A DNA stretch of 64,000 bases from CAJXMH01 sp040220135. Its GTDB lineage: Bacteria > Bacteroidota > Bacteroidia > Flavobacteriales_E > Vicingaceae. Under the pieces are notes generated by a model, which had not been told where the DNA came from, searched no databases, and worked only from the letters and a program-made list of their open reading frames with translations. The position numbers were made by a program, and so were the translations under genes. The stretch lies in NCBI GenBank assembly GCA_040220135.1, contig JAVJTT010000021.1, forward strand, positions 281,063 through 345,062, read 5' to 3'. Every line of letters starts with the position of its first letter. Within the stretch, counting starts at the first letter, position 1. Of the stretch, positions 17,165 to 26,086 are shown piece after piece.

Positions 17165-18790
17165 ATGATAGAAGCACAGAATGTATCTCTACAATACGGA
17201 AAAAGAGTTTTATTTGATGAGGTAAACATCAAATTTACCGATGATAATTGTTACGGAATTATAGGTGCCAACGGTGCCGGTAAATCGACATTTTTAAAGA
17301 TCCTTTCTGGTGAGATTGATCCCAACTCCGGTTTTGTAAAAATGGAGCCCGGAAAAAGAATGGCAGTTCTAAGTCAGAACCACTATGCTTTTGATGAGCA
17401 TACGGTATTAAATACCGTTATTATGGGTCACCAAAAGTTGTGGGAGATCATGCAAGAAAAAGATGCCATTTATGCCAAACCTGATTTCTCAGAAGAAGAT
17501 GGAATAAAAGCGTCAGAATTAGAAGCTGAATTTGCCGAAATGGATGGCTGGAATGCAGAGGCCGACGCAGCTGCTCTATTAAGTGGATTGGGAATAGAAG
17601 AAGCTGATCATTACAAACAAATGAGTGAGATCAGTGGCAATCAAAAAGTGAGGGTGCTTTTGGCTCAGGCCTTGTTTGGTAATCCTGATGTGCTTATTCT
17701 AGATGAGCCCACCAACGACTTAGACATTAAATCGATCAGTTGGTTAGAAGACTTCTTGTTGGATTTTAAAAATACCGTCATCGTGGTTTCTCACGACCGT
17801 CACTTTTTAGATACAGTTTGCACCCACATTGTTGATATTGATTTCGGTAAATTAACCGAGTTCTCAGGAAACTACTCCTTTTGGTATGAGTCTTCTCAAC
17901 TCGCATTAAGACAAAGACAAAACCAGAACAAGAAAGCAGAAGCCAAGAAAAAGGAATTGCAAGAGTTTGTGGCCCGTTTTAGCGCCAATGCTTCTAAATC
18001 TAAACAAGCAACCAGTAGAAAAAAATTATTGGACAAGATCAACGTAGAAGACATTAAGCCTTCTTCTCGTCGTTACCCCGGTATTATATGGACCCAAGAG
18101 AGAGAAGCCGGAAATCAGCTTCTACACGTTGAGAACATGAGTTATCAGGACAAAGATGGCAATTGGTTATTCAAAGACTTGAACTTGAATGTGAGCAATG
18201 ATGATAAAATTGCCATTCTTGGAAATTCTCGTGCAGTGAGCGCTTTCTTTGAGATCATTAATGGTAAGCTAGAACCTACAGACGGAGAATATCACTACGG
18301 ACAAACCATTTCTACCGCCTACTTGCCTTCAGACAATGCAGCGTTTTTTAAAGATGACATCAATTTGATCGATTGGCTCAGACAATACACTACAAACGAT
18401 GAAGCAAAAGATGAAGTATTTATCCGTGGCTTCTTGGGTAAGATGTTGTTTTCCGGTGAAGAAGTCCTGAAATCTGCCAAAGTGCTTTCTGGGGGAGAGA
18501 AAATGCGCTGTATGCTATCTAAAATGATGCAAGCTGAAGCAAACTTCTTAATGTTTGATGAGCCCACCAATCACTTAGACTTAGAGTCGATTACAGCCTT
18601 GAACAACTCCTTAATTGAGTTTAAGGGTACGATCTTGTTTACTTCTCATGACCACACATTTACCCACACCATTGCCAATAGAATTGTGGAGATAGGACCC
18701 AACGGAATGTTGGATAAGCACACCACCTATGATGAGTATTTGGCTAATGAGAAGATCGAAACGCAGCGAAACGACTTGGAGCTAGTTTAA
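17165..18790 (+). CDS. ABC-F ATPase, YbiT-like, degenerate second nucleotide site
   Basis: A 541-residue soluble protein with two ABC domains and no membrane spans, co-linear with E. coli YbiT (shared blocks include TVIMGH, EMDGWNAEA, SRFSANASKS-type linker and KVLSGGEK). ABC-F proteins bind the ribosomal E site and modulate translation. NBD1: Walker A GANGAGKS at 34-41, Walker B VLILDEPT at 176-183, signature degenerate (SGNQ). NBD2: signature LSGGEK at 441-446 and FDEPTNHLD intact, but the Walker A position reads GNSRAVSAFF (353-362), without the GK(S/T). Site 2 is therefore probably unable to bind ATP normally. The start at 17165 is supported by a promoter. It overlaps the GDPD gene by 9 bp. 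Confidence 0.88.
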   Translation: MIEAQNVSLQYGKRVLFDEVNIKFTDDNCYGIIGANGAGKSTFLKILSGEIDPNSGFVKMEPGKRMAVLSQNHYAFDEHTVLNTVIMGHQKLWEIMQEKDAIYAKPDFSEEDGIKASELEAEFAEMDGWNAEADAAALLSGLGIEEADHYKQMSEISGNQKVRVLLAQALFGNPDVLILDEPTNDLDIKSISWLEDFLLDFKNTVIVVSHDRHFLDTVCTHIVDIDFGKLTEFSGNYSFWYESSQLALRQRQNQNKKAEAKKKELQEFVARFSANASKSKQATSRKKLLDKINVEDIKPSSRRYPGIIWTQEREAGNQLLHVENMSYQDKDGNWLFKDLNLNVSNDDKIAILGNSRAVSAFFEIINGKLEPTDGEYHYGQTISTAYLPSDNAAFFKDDINLIDWLRQYTTNDEAKDEVFIRGFLGKMLFSGEEVLKSAKVLSGGEKMRCMLSKMMQAEANFLMFDEPTNHLDLESITALNNSLIEFKGTILFTSHDHTFTHTIANRIVEIGPNGMLDKHTTYDEYLANEKIETQRNDLELV

Positions 18791-19672
18791 AAGCTCGATT
18801 AAAGCACTTAAATTATCCGTCTGCACAATATCGGGATTCAATTCTAGGAGTTTTTTATTCCCTGATTTACTCTTGGCACCAAAGGTGATAATTTGAATTC
18901 CTGCCTGATGCGCTTTTTTAACTTTTTCAGCGCTAAGCAAGCGAGGCTTTACCGTTAAGTAATCAACTTTATGCTCAATAGCCCATGCTAAGTCAGCTTC
19001 AAAATCACTTATTACTTCTAAAGATAAGTGGTAAGGAGAGTTTAAATTACGTGCTATGAGTATTGACTCTTTCGTTACACTAATCAACAAGAGCTTTTCC
19101 TTTGGAATGGAATAACGACTTAGTGTTTGATGTAAGGTGGGCAAAAAAGCCTGCTCGTACTTCAAGTTAGCCGCCAACTGATTGCAATTGCTGTAAGTTC
19201 TCATGTCCAAATGCAGATAGGGAAACTTTTCGAGGGTTAAAAAGTAGGTTAAGAGTTCCTCTAAACTTAGAATGCGTTCATTCTGAAACCAATTAAAGGG
19301 CCATTCTAGTTGATAAGAAAGTCCCTTGACTTCGTTAAAGGAACGTTCTGAGATACAACCATCTAAATCTGTCAGACTTGATAATTCATTGTCGTGATAC
19401 AAGACAAATTTGCCATCTCTTGTCATTTGTAAATCCACTTCAATGCCGTCTACCCCTTCTTCCGCTAAAGCTTTCTTTATTGACCCTAAACTATTTGCCG
19501 GTAAAGCTTGAAAGGGCAGCCAGCGTTTAAAACCGGAGCCTCCATGCCCAATCTTTAATACCTCACCATCGGAAAGGTTTTCTACTTGACCTTTATCAAA
19601 GTCTATACAAGCTGAAAAGAGGATGGTAAGGAATAAGAAAAGAAGAAACTTTAAGCTATTGAATTGGTGCAT
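18782..19672 (-). CDS. Glycerophosphodiester phosphodiesterase lipoprotein
   Basis: A 296-residue GDPD-family protein. The N-terminal hydrophobic stretch ends LFSAC (Cys22), a lipobox, so it is likely a periplasmic or outer-membrane lipoprotein. The family hydrolyses glycerophosphodiesters to glycerol-3-phosphate and an alcohol. Catalytic landmarks: IGHGG near residue 42, GIEVDLQMTRDG and LYHDNEL. The usual His-Arg-Gly is His-Gly-Gly here. The C-terminal VQTDNLSALI is the family's typical end. It is convergent with the ABC-F gene, overlapping by 9 bp. Confidence 0.85.
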   Translation of the reverse strand: MHQFNSLKFLLFLFLTILFSACIDFDKGQVENLSDGEVLKIGHGGSGFKRWLPFQALPANSLGSIKKALAEEGVDGIEVDLQMTRDGKFVLYHDNELSSLTDLDGCISERSFNEVKGLSYQLEWPFNWFQNERILSLEELLTYFLTLEKFPYLHLDMRTYSNCNQLAANLKYEQAFLPTLHQTLSRYSIPKEKLLLISVTKESILIARNLNSPYHLSLEVISDFEADLAWAIEHKVDYLTVKPRLLSAEKVKKAHQAGIQIITFGAKSKSGNKKLLELNPDIVQTDNLSALIELLN

Positions 19673-19695
19673 TAATCAGTAAAAAATTTGTTCTT

Positions 19696-19703
19696 CAAAG
19701 ATA
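19696..19703 (-). promoter_or_regulatory. Candidate -7 box for the GDPD gene
   Basis: TATCTTTG on the minus strand matches TAnnTTTG, 23 nt before the ATG at 19672. No -33 TTG at standard spacing. Confidence 0.4.
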
Positions 19704-19734
19704 CTGAGGCAATTCTTCTAAAAAGTAGTGGAAC

Positions 19735-19760
19735 AAAAAAAATCCCGCCAAGGCGAGATT
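19735..19760 (-). terminator. Intrinsic terminator of typA
   Basis: On the minus strand ATCTCGCC-TT-GGCGGGAT (one G-U pair) is followed by a run of at least seven T. It lies about 30 bp downstream of the typA stop. Confidence 0.85.
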
Positions 19761-19791
19761 CTTTTCATTTTTAAATTACTTGTTTCAACTT

Positions 19792-21588
19792 TTAAGTCTT
19801 GCTCGCTCTTTTACGATCGGTTTCGTTCAATAAAACCTTTCTAACTCTTAAAGACTTTGGTGTTACTTCTACGTACTCATCTTTTTGAATGTACTCAAGA
19901 GCTTCTTCTAAAGAGAATTTAATGGCCGGTGCAATTTTAACCTTGTCGTCTGCCCCCGAAGAACGCATGTTCGACATTTTCTTGGTTTTGGTAATGTTGA
20001 TCACCAAATCACCGGCTCTGTTGTTTTCTCCCACTACCTGTCCGCCATAAATATCTTCATTTGGGTCTACAAAGAATTTTCCTCTATCCTGTAAGTTGCT
20101 TAGTGAATAAGGGATTGCTTTCCCTTGCTCCATGGAGATCAAAGAACCGTTTTGTCTACCCGGTATAACTCCTTTAAAGGGCTGAAATTCTTTAAAGCGA
20201 TGCGACATGATGGCTTCTCCAGCAGTAGCGGTCAATAAGGAGTTTCTCAAACCAATAATCCCTCTAGAAGGAATTTCAAACTCTAAGATCATGCGATCTC
20301 CTTTAGGTTCCATGTTTAGCATTTCCCCTTTTCGCTGGTTCACCATTTCAATGGCTTTTCCGCTTACCGTTTCAGGAAGGTCAATGGTTAATTCCTCAAC
20401 CGGCTCGTGTTTTTGACCGTCTATTTCTTTAATAATTACCTGAGGCTGTCCAATTTGCAATTCATAGCCTTCTCTGCGCATGGTTTCAATCAATACTGAA
20501 AGGTGCAATACTCCACGACCAAATACATTAAATGAATCAGCAGAACCGGTTTCTTCAACTCTTAAAGCCAAGTTTCTCTCCAGCTCTTTTACCAAACGAT
20601 CATTAATGTGTCTAGAGGTAACAAACTTTCCTTCTTTACCAAAGAATGGAGAATCGTTAATGGTGAACAGCATACTCATGGTAGGTTCATCAATGGCAAT
20701 GCTAGGCAATGCTTCCGGATTTTCAATGTCGGCAATGGTATCGCCGATGTCAAAACTTTCTAATCCAACTACGGCACAAATGTCGCCTGCCTTAACTTCA
20801 TCAACTTTGGCTTTCCCTAGGCCTTCGAAAACGTATAGCTCTTTTACTTTAGATTTTAGTTGCTTGCCATCTCTTTTTACCAGCATAATTTGCTGACCGG
20901 TTTTTAGACTTCCTCTTTGCAAACGACCAATAGCAATTCTTCCGATAAAAGAAGAAAAATCTAAGGAAGTGATTAACATTTGGGTGTTACCCTCTTCCGG
21001 TTGTGGAGCCGGTATGTGCTCCATAATTGATTCCATCAAGGGGGTTATGTCTTCTGTAGGATTTTTGTAATCGTCGCTCATCCATCCATTCTTAGCTGAA
21101 CCGTAAATGGTTGGAAAGTCTAATTGCTCTTCCGTAGCACCTAAATTAAACATCAAGTCAAATACTTTTTCTTGCGCAATATCAGGTGTACAATTGGGCT
21201 TGTCCACTTTGTTCACCACAACAATAGGCTTTAAGCCAAGGTTAATGGCTTTTTGCAGCACAAAACGGGTTTGAGGCATCGGTCCTTCAAAAGCATCGAC
21301 TAAAAGTAAAACGCCATCGGCCATGTTCAACACGCGCTCTACTTCACCACCAAAATCGGAGTGACCGGGAGTATCAATAATATTGATCTTAGTGTCTTTA
21401 TAAAAAACAGAAACGTTTTTCGATAAAATGGTAATGCCTCGCTCCTTTTCAATGTCGTTGTTGTCCATGATAAGCTCTCCAGGGCTTTCATGATCACTAA
21501 AAAGTTTTCCTGCTAATAGCATTTTATCAACCAAAGTTGTTTTACCGTGGTCAACGTGAGCGATAATGGCGATGTTTCGAATATCCAT
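19792..21588 (-). CDS. typA: Ribosome-associated GTPase TypA/BipA
   Basis: A 598-residue translational GTPase of full family length. G1 is AHVDHGKTT at about 10-18, the switch I segment contains ERGITI, G3 is DTPGHSDFG, and G4 is VVNKVDKP. These are followed by the EF-G-like domains II, III and V and the TypA-specific C-terminal domain (GVIPGRQNGSLISMEQG region). TypA acts on the 50S/70S ribosome and is needed for assembly and stress growth at low temperature. Monocistronic: a -7 box upstream and an intrinsic terminator downstream. Confidence 0.97.
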   Translation of the reverse strand: MDIRNIAIIAHVDHGKTTLVDKMLLAGKLFSDHESPGELIMDNNDIEKERGITILSKNVSVFYKDTKINIIDTPGHSDFGGEVERVLNMADGVLLLVDAFEGPMPQTRFVLQKAINLGLKPIVVVNKVDKPNCTPDIAQEKVFDLMFNLGATEEQLDFPTIYGSAKNGWMSDDYKNPTEDITPLMESIMEHIPAPQPEEGNTQMLITSLDFSSFIGRIAIGRLQRGSLKTGQQIMLVKRDGKQLKSKVKELYVFEGLGKAKVDEVKAGDICAVVGLESFDIGDTIADIENPEALPSIAIDEPTMSMLFTINDSPFFGKEGKFVTSRHINDRLVKELERNLALRVEETGSADSFNVFGRGVLHLSVLIETMRREGYELQIGQPQVIIKEIDGQKHEPVEELTIDLPETVSGKAIEMVNQRKGEMLNMEPKGDRMILEFEIPSRGIIGLRNSLLTATAGEAIMSHRFKEFQPFKGVIPGRQNGSLISMEQGKAIPYSLSNLQDRGKFFVDPNEDIYGGQVVGENNRAGDLVINITKTKKMSNMRSSGADDKVKIAPAIKFSLEEALEYIQKDEYVEVTPKSLRVRKVLLNETDRKRASKT

Positions 21589-21608
21589 AGGTGGTGATTT
21601 TGAGGCCG

Positions 21609-21616
21609 CAAAAGTA
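21609..21616 (-). promoter_or_regulatory. Candidate -7 box for typA
   Basis: TACTTTTG on the minus strand (TAnnTTTG), 20 nt before the typA ATG at 21588. Confidence 0.5.
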
Positions 21617-21690
21617 CGTTTAAAGTTTGGTGTGATTGACTTTTCAACCGTCTGAAAAGAATAATTATGTTTGTTTTAAATCTAAACGGA

Positions 21691-23037
21691 ATGAAAAAGC
21701 TATATCTAGCCTTTGTTATACTTTTCAATAGCTATTGTTCGGCGCAAACTTTAGGCGAAAAAGAAGCCAAATTAAAAGGACTTTCAAAAGAGTTTAAAAT
21801 GGCTCAAGAAATGGGCGAAGAACTGATCAATCTTTTTATTGAAGATGAAATTGAATATCTACACGAACAATTCTTTTCTGAAAGCTTAGCGGAACAATTA
21901 AGTGTAGATAAACTAGAATCTACTCGATCAAAAATTCTAAAGAAAGACGGCCAATTTGAAGGTATTTTAAGTGCTAAACTGAAAAGGAAAGCAAAGAAGC
22001 TTTATTACCTGAGAGGCTTTGCACTAGAGTCTCAAATTTACGACTTGCAATTTAGTCTAGACGAGGATGACAAGCTAACTTCTCTATTTCTTACTCAATC
22101 TGTAGAATTTCAAGAATGGCAAATGCCTGAGGATGTAGACCTAGAAAAAATTACGATTAAGGATATTGAAGTGGGCGCTGAAAAACCTTTGTTGGGTGAG
22201 ATTATTCAACCCAAAGGAATAAAAGATTTTCCTATTGTGGTGATGGTGCATGGGTCGGGGCAAAACGACATGGACGAAAGCCTGGGGCCGAATAAACTTT
22301 TTAAAGACTTGGCCTACAGCTTGGCAATGAATGGTATTGGTAGTATTCGATACAACAAACGCACCTACGAATACACCTCAGACTTGATCAAGAATTACAC
22401 TAAATCAAACTTTAGAACAATAGTAGATGAAGATGCAAAATTGGCTTTAGAGTTAGCAAAAAAGAATACAGAGGGAAAAATTATTCTTTTAGGGCATAGT
22501 TTGGGTGGTCATTTAGCTCCTAGAATTATTGAAGGAGAAAAGGTGGATGGAGTAATTGTGATGGCCGGAAATTCTAGCCATCTAAAAGATCTTCTTCTGC
22601 CTCAATTTGAGTACCTCATGGAGAATGACAGTACCACTTCGATCAATCAGTTCCAACTCACCATGCTAAAAACCCAATTGAAGAACTTGAATACTGAAAA
22701 CTACGACTCCTCTACGGTTGGTCCTCTTCTCCCCTTGGGTTTACCGGCCGTTTTTTGGATGGATCTTAAGAACTACAAACCGGTTAAAATAGCTAAAGAT
22801 CAAAAACTCCCTTATTTGGTGATTAGTGGAGAAAGGGATTATCAGGTTCCGCCTTCGGAAACAAAAGGATGGAGTGCCGCTTTGAACCACCCCTATTCAA
22901 AAATGAAAGTTTATCCGAAACTAAACCACATGTTTTTTGCCGGAGAAGGTTTGTGCCTTCCGGCTGAATACCAAGAAAAGGCGCATTTGGATTTAAGAGT
23001 ACAATCAGATATTATCCGTTGGATCAAAGGCTTGTAA
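21691..23037 (+). CDS. Secreted alpha/beta hydrolase
   Basis: A 448-residue protein from the ATG at 21691, chosen because it begins with a clean signal peptide (MKKLYLAFVILFNSYCSAQ). An in-frame ATG at 21667 would place eight extra residues before it. An N-terminal region of about 120 residues (DUF3887-like, EDEIEYLHEQFF) precedes an alpha/beta-hydrolase domain: VVMVHGSGQNDMD (oxyanion region), nucleophile elbow LLGHSLGGH, acid SGERDYQVP and catalytic His in PKLNHMFF. This is a periplasmic esterase/peptidase-like enzyme, substrate unknown. It ends 3 bp before the GT-C gene, so they are probably cotranscribed. Confidence 0.85.
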   Translation: MKKLYLAFVILFNSYCSAQTLGEKEAKLKGLSKEFKMAQEMGEELINLFIEDEIEYLHEQFFSESLAEQLSVDKLESTRSKILKKDGQFEGILSAKLKRKAKKLYYLRGFALESQIYDLQFSLDEDDKLTSLFLTQSVEFQEWQMPEDVDLEKITIKDIEVGAEKPLLGEIIQPKGIKDFPIVVMVHGSGQNDMDESLGPNKLFKDLAYSLAMNGIGSIRYNKRTYEYTSDLIKNYTKSNFRTIVDEDAKLALELAKKNTEGKIILLGHSLGGHLAPRIIEGEKVDGVIVMAGNSSHLKDLLLPQFEYLMENDSTTSINQFQLTMLKTQLKNLNTENYDSSTVGPLLPLGLPAVFWMDLKNYKPVKIAKDQKLPYLVISGERDYQVPPSETKGWSAALNHPYSKMKVYPKLNHMFFAGEGLCLPAEYQEKAHLDLRVQSDIIRWIKGL

Positions 23038-23040
23038 GGC

Positions 23041-25008
23041 ATGAATAAGCTTATCAATCACTCTTTTCCGTCTCTCTTGATCTTGCTCCTCTTCTTTTTA
23101 ATCGGTGGAATTTATTTATTCGCCGATAGCATGGAACTCTACCCGAGTTTTGTGCACGCTTGGACGCAAAGTGATCGCATTGCTTTAGCCCAAAATTTTC
23201 AACAAAATGGTTTCGATTTCTTTCATCCCGCTACTTACAACTTGCTTACCAAAGAAGGAGTTACTCAGGTCGATTTTCCCGTTCATGATTATTTAATTGC
23301 CCTCCTATCTTCCGTATTTAAAGTTGATGTTGTGAGCACTTTTCGCTACTACAATGTAGTATACAGTATGGTGGGTCTTTACTTTTTTTACCTCAGTCTT
23401 TTACTGCTTAGTGGATCCGGTAAAAGAGCGGTATTCGGAACTTTGTTTCTGCTTACCCTTCCTTTCTTCGTCTTCTATCAGAATGGTTTTCTCCCCTCAG
23501 TTCCCTCCTTTGCTAACTTTTTAATTGGCTTGTACTTCTTTTTGAAGTTCCATAAAACGAAACAGCTAAAGAACTACAATTATGCGATTGCTTGGCTAAC
23601 GCTTGCAGCCTTAAGTCGATCACCTTTTGTGGTTTTTCTTATCGCAATGCTAATCGAACGCATTTGGAATGCAGAGTCGAAAAAGAATTTCATAGGACAA
23701 GCGATGCTAGGAATTGGCATATTCATCGCTTACTTCATTTACAATAGTTACTTAGGACGAACTTATGGAAGCATGTTTTTAGGTGAACTGCTTTATTTTG
23801 ATAGCCTGGAAAGCTTTATAGAAATTACTTCTGTGGCTTGGGACCGATGGGCTGATCAGTTGCTAAGTCCTTTCCACTTTGTGGTCTTTTCTGTTCTGAT
23901 CTTTTTTTACTTCAAGCAAAGAAGAATAAAGCAATTAGGTAATGCAGCACAAAGCACAAAAGCCTGGCTTTTAATCTCATTCATTGGTGTGTTGCTTTTC
24001 TTTTTGGCTATGGGAAAGCAGTTTGCCGATCATGACTACTATTACATTGACACTTTTCTACCGCTTTTCACCCTGCTATTATTGCTTTTGCTCAGTCAAG
24101 TTCAAATTCCGAAACAATACTATACTCCATTTGCCTTGCTTTGTCTTATTTTCATTCCTTACTTTTTTTCTTATGCCCACAACATTCAAGCTGAGCGCTA
24201 TACGCCTAAGTGGGATGACCGAATTCACTATGCCTACAAAAGCTATAAAAAGACCAGCCTGCAACTTAAACAATTGGGCATTGAACCGACTGATACACTA
24301 CTAGAATTAGATGCCGTATCAACCAATATGCCCTATACCCTTTGGGGAAATAAAGGTTACACCTTACTGAACAGCGGTGAAGATACCGTGCGCTCAGGCT
24401 TGCAGAAAAACTTTGACTTTGCTTTTATGGTAGACTCTAGTTTTCGATTAGACAGTTGGCAAGACTTCCCTGAAATAGTATATCACCTTGATTACTATTC
24501 CGGAAACGAAGAAATTAGCTTTTATACAAAAAGTAAGGATACTAGCGGTATTTCATTCTTTGATAATTTAATTTATCATGGAACTGCAGACTTTGATGCT
24601 AAACTAGCATTAGATAGCGCTTCGCTTTCTTGGATGAAAACTGAGCAGGTTGATGATAAGCATGGACAATCTTATTATGCACCCAAGAACTATGAGTACT
24701 TCTTAAGCACCAAAATAAAAGCCGAAGCTATTCTTCAAAATAAGCCGGTTTACGTATTGATAGAAGCCGACTATTACCTGCCTGAAGATACTACTAAAAT
24801 GCAATTGATCGTAAGTCATGGGGATTACTATGCTGCTCACTATTTAGAGTCACAGATCAATCAAGTTGGAAAGTGGCAATCTTACCTCTACCGAAATAAG
24901 ATAAGTCCAGAGAAACTGAATCAGAACGAAGAATTTTCCCTTTATTTCTGGAATCCCAAACAAGATGAAATTTACCTAGACAATCTAAATATTATCGTAT
25001 ACCAATGA
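23041..25008 (+). CDS. GT-C fold membrane glycosyltransferase-like protein
   Basis: A 655-residue protein with about 10-11 hydrophobic spans up to about residue 385, then a soluble C-terminal domain with a carbohydrate-binding-like beta structure. The first periplasmic loop (FVHAWTQSDRIALAQNF) has the Gln/Ser/Asp arrangement seen in GT39-like proteins, but an unambiguous catalytic D/E pair is less clear than in the 4711 gene. Inferred to transfer or modify a lipid-linked glycan. It overlaps the oxidoreductase gene by 4 bp (ATGA). Confidence 0.6.
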   Translation: MNKLINHSFPSLLILLLFFLIGGIYLFADSMELYPSFVHAWTQSDRIALAQNFQQNGFDFFHPATYNLLTKEGVTQVDFPVHDYLIALLSSVFKVDVVSTFRYYNVVYSMVGLYFFYLSLLLLSGSGKRAVFGTLFLLTLPFFVFYQNGFLPSVPSFANFLIGLYFFLKFHKTKQLKNYNYAIAWLTLAALSRSPFVVFLIAMLIERIWNAESKKNFIGQAMLGIGIFIAYFIYNSYLGRTYGSMFLGELLYFDSLESFIEITSVAWDRWADQLLSPFHFVVFSVLIFFYFKQRRIKQLGNAAQSTKAWLLISFIGVLLFFLAMGKQFADHDYYYIDTFLPLFTLLLLLLLSQVQIPKQYYTPFALLCLIFIPYFFSYAHNIQAERYTPKWDDRIHYAYKSYKKTSLQLKQLGIEPTDTLLELDAVSTNMPYTLWGNKGYTLLNSGEDTVRSGLQKNFDFAFMVDSSFRLDSWQDFPEIVYHLDYYSGNEEISFYTKSKDTSGISFFDNLIYHGTADFDAKLALDSASLSWMKTEQVDDKHGQSYYAPKNYEYFLSTKIKAEAILQNKPVYVLIEADYYLPEDTTKMQLIVSHGDYYAAHYLESQINQVGKWQSYLYRNKISPEKLNQNEEFSLYFWNPKQDEIYLDNLNIIVYQ

Positions 25009-26006
25009 GTGAAGTAACATCATATAAGGCTTTTGTAGTCAGAGAAAAAGAGGATGGCTCATTCTCTAGAAAAATAGAAGATAAAACCATTGAAGAATTA
25101 CCGGCCGGCGAAGTTTTAATTCAAGTAAAATACGCTGCATTAAATTACAAAGATGCATTGTCAGCCTCAGGGCATAAAGGCATAACAAGGCAATACCCTC
25201 ATGTGCCTGGGGTTGATGCTTGCGGACAGGTGGTAAATAGTAAAAGCAAGGACTTTCAAGCTGGTGATGAAGTAATTGTGACCTCTTATGATTTTGGGAT
25301 GAACACTTCCGGTGGCTTTCAAGAATACATTCGCGTTCCTGCGGCATGGCCAGTGAAATTACCTAAAGGCCTTAGCCTAGAAGAAAGTATGGTTTTAGGA
25401 ACTGGTGGTTTTACAGCTGCCCTCTCACTTTACAAAATGGAGCAATGTGGCCAAAGGCCCGAAATGGGTCCTATCTTAGTGACAGGCTCAACAGGTGGGG
25501 TTGGCAGCATGGCAGTTGCCATTTTAGCTTTAAACAATTATGAAGTAATTGCAGCGACTGGCAAAACTTCGGCACATGCCTATTTGAAAGAATTGGGAGC
25601 ATCAAAGATCGTTAGTCGTGAAGAAGTAGATGACCAAAGCGGACGTCCCTTACTTCGCAGTCAATGGGCTGGTGCTATTGACACAGTTGGCGACAATACT
25701 TTAGCTACTTGCATAAAAGCTTGTGACAGAAATGGCAGTGTAGCGGTTTGCGGTTTGGTTGCCTCTCCTAAAATTGAAACTACGGTCTACCCTTTCATCT
25801 TAAATGGCGTGAATTTACTTGGAATTGAAACCGCAGAAACGCCTAGAGAGATTCGACTGAAGATCTGGGAACTTTTAGCTACGAAATGGAAACCCAAAAG
25901 TCACCTCTCAAATATTAAAAAAATAATTGGCTTGGAAGAAGTTGAAAGTCATATACAGCAAATGTTAGACGGGCAATCAAAAGGTCGTGTTGTCGTTAAA
26001 TTTTAA
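25005..26006 (+). CDS. YhdH/YhfP-type quinone oxidoreductase (acrylyl-CoA reductase family)
   Basis: A 333-residue zinc-independent MDR-family oxidoreductase. N-terminal GroES-like half: AALNYKDALSASGHKG and PHVPGVDACGQVV. Rossmann half: VTGSTGGVGSMAVAIL, the NADPH-binding loop. The YhdH subfamily includes AcuI, which reduces acryloyl-CoA with NADPH. Ligands for a structural or catalytic zinc are absent, as expected for this subfamily. Translationally coupled to the GT-C gene (4-bp overlap), though the functional link is unclear. Confidence 0.9.
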   Translation: MSEVTSYKAFVVREKEDGSFSRKIEDKTIEELPAGEVLIQVKYAALNYKDALSASGHKGITRQYPHVPGVDACGQVVNSKSKDFQAGDEVIVTSYDFGMNTSGGFQEYIRVPAAWPVKLPKGLSLEESMVLGTGGFTAALSLYKMEQCGQRPEMGPILVTGSTGGVGSMAVAILALNNYEVIAATGKTSAHAYLKELGASKIVSREEVDDQSGRPLLRSQWAGAIDTVGDNTLATCIKACDRNGSVAVCGLVASPKIETTVYPFILNGVNLLGIETAETPREIRLKIWELLATKWKPKSHLSNIKKIIGLEEVESHIQQMLDGQSKGRVVVKF

Positions 26007-26086
26007 GTTATGTTCAACTATTTTAACTATTTATTAAACAATTATTAAGTCTTGTGGTTTCTTCTGGAAACTATAAACTAAATCTT

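Noticed and set aside
17076..17232. Extension of the AttH-like lipoprotein to an upstream Met
   Set aside because: It would remove the lipoprotein signal from the N-terminus and run over the ABC-F start and promoter.
20480..20896. Plus-strand open frame of 138 codons inside typA
   Set aside because: Ser/Thr-rich antisense shadow of a conserved gene.
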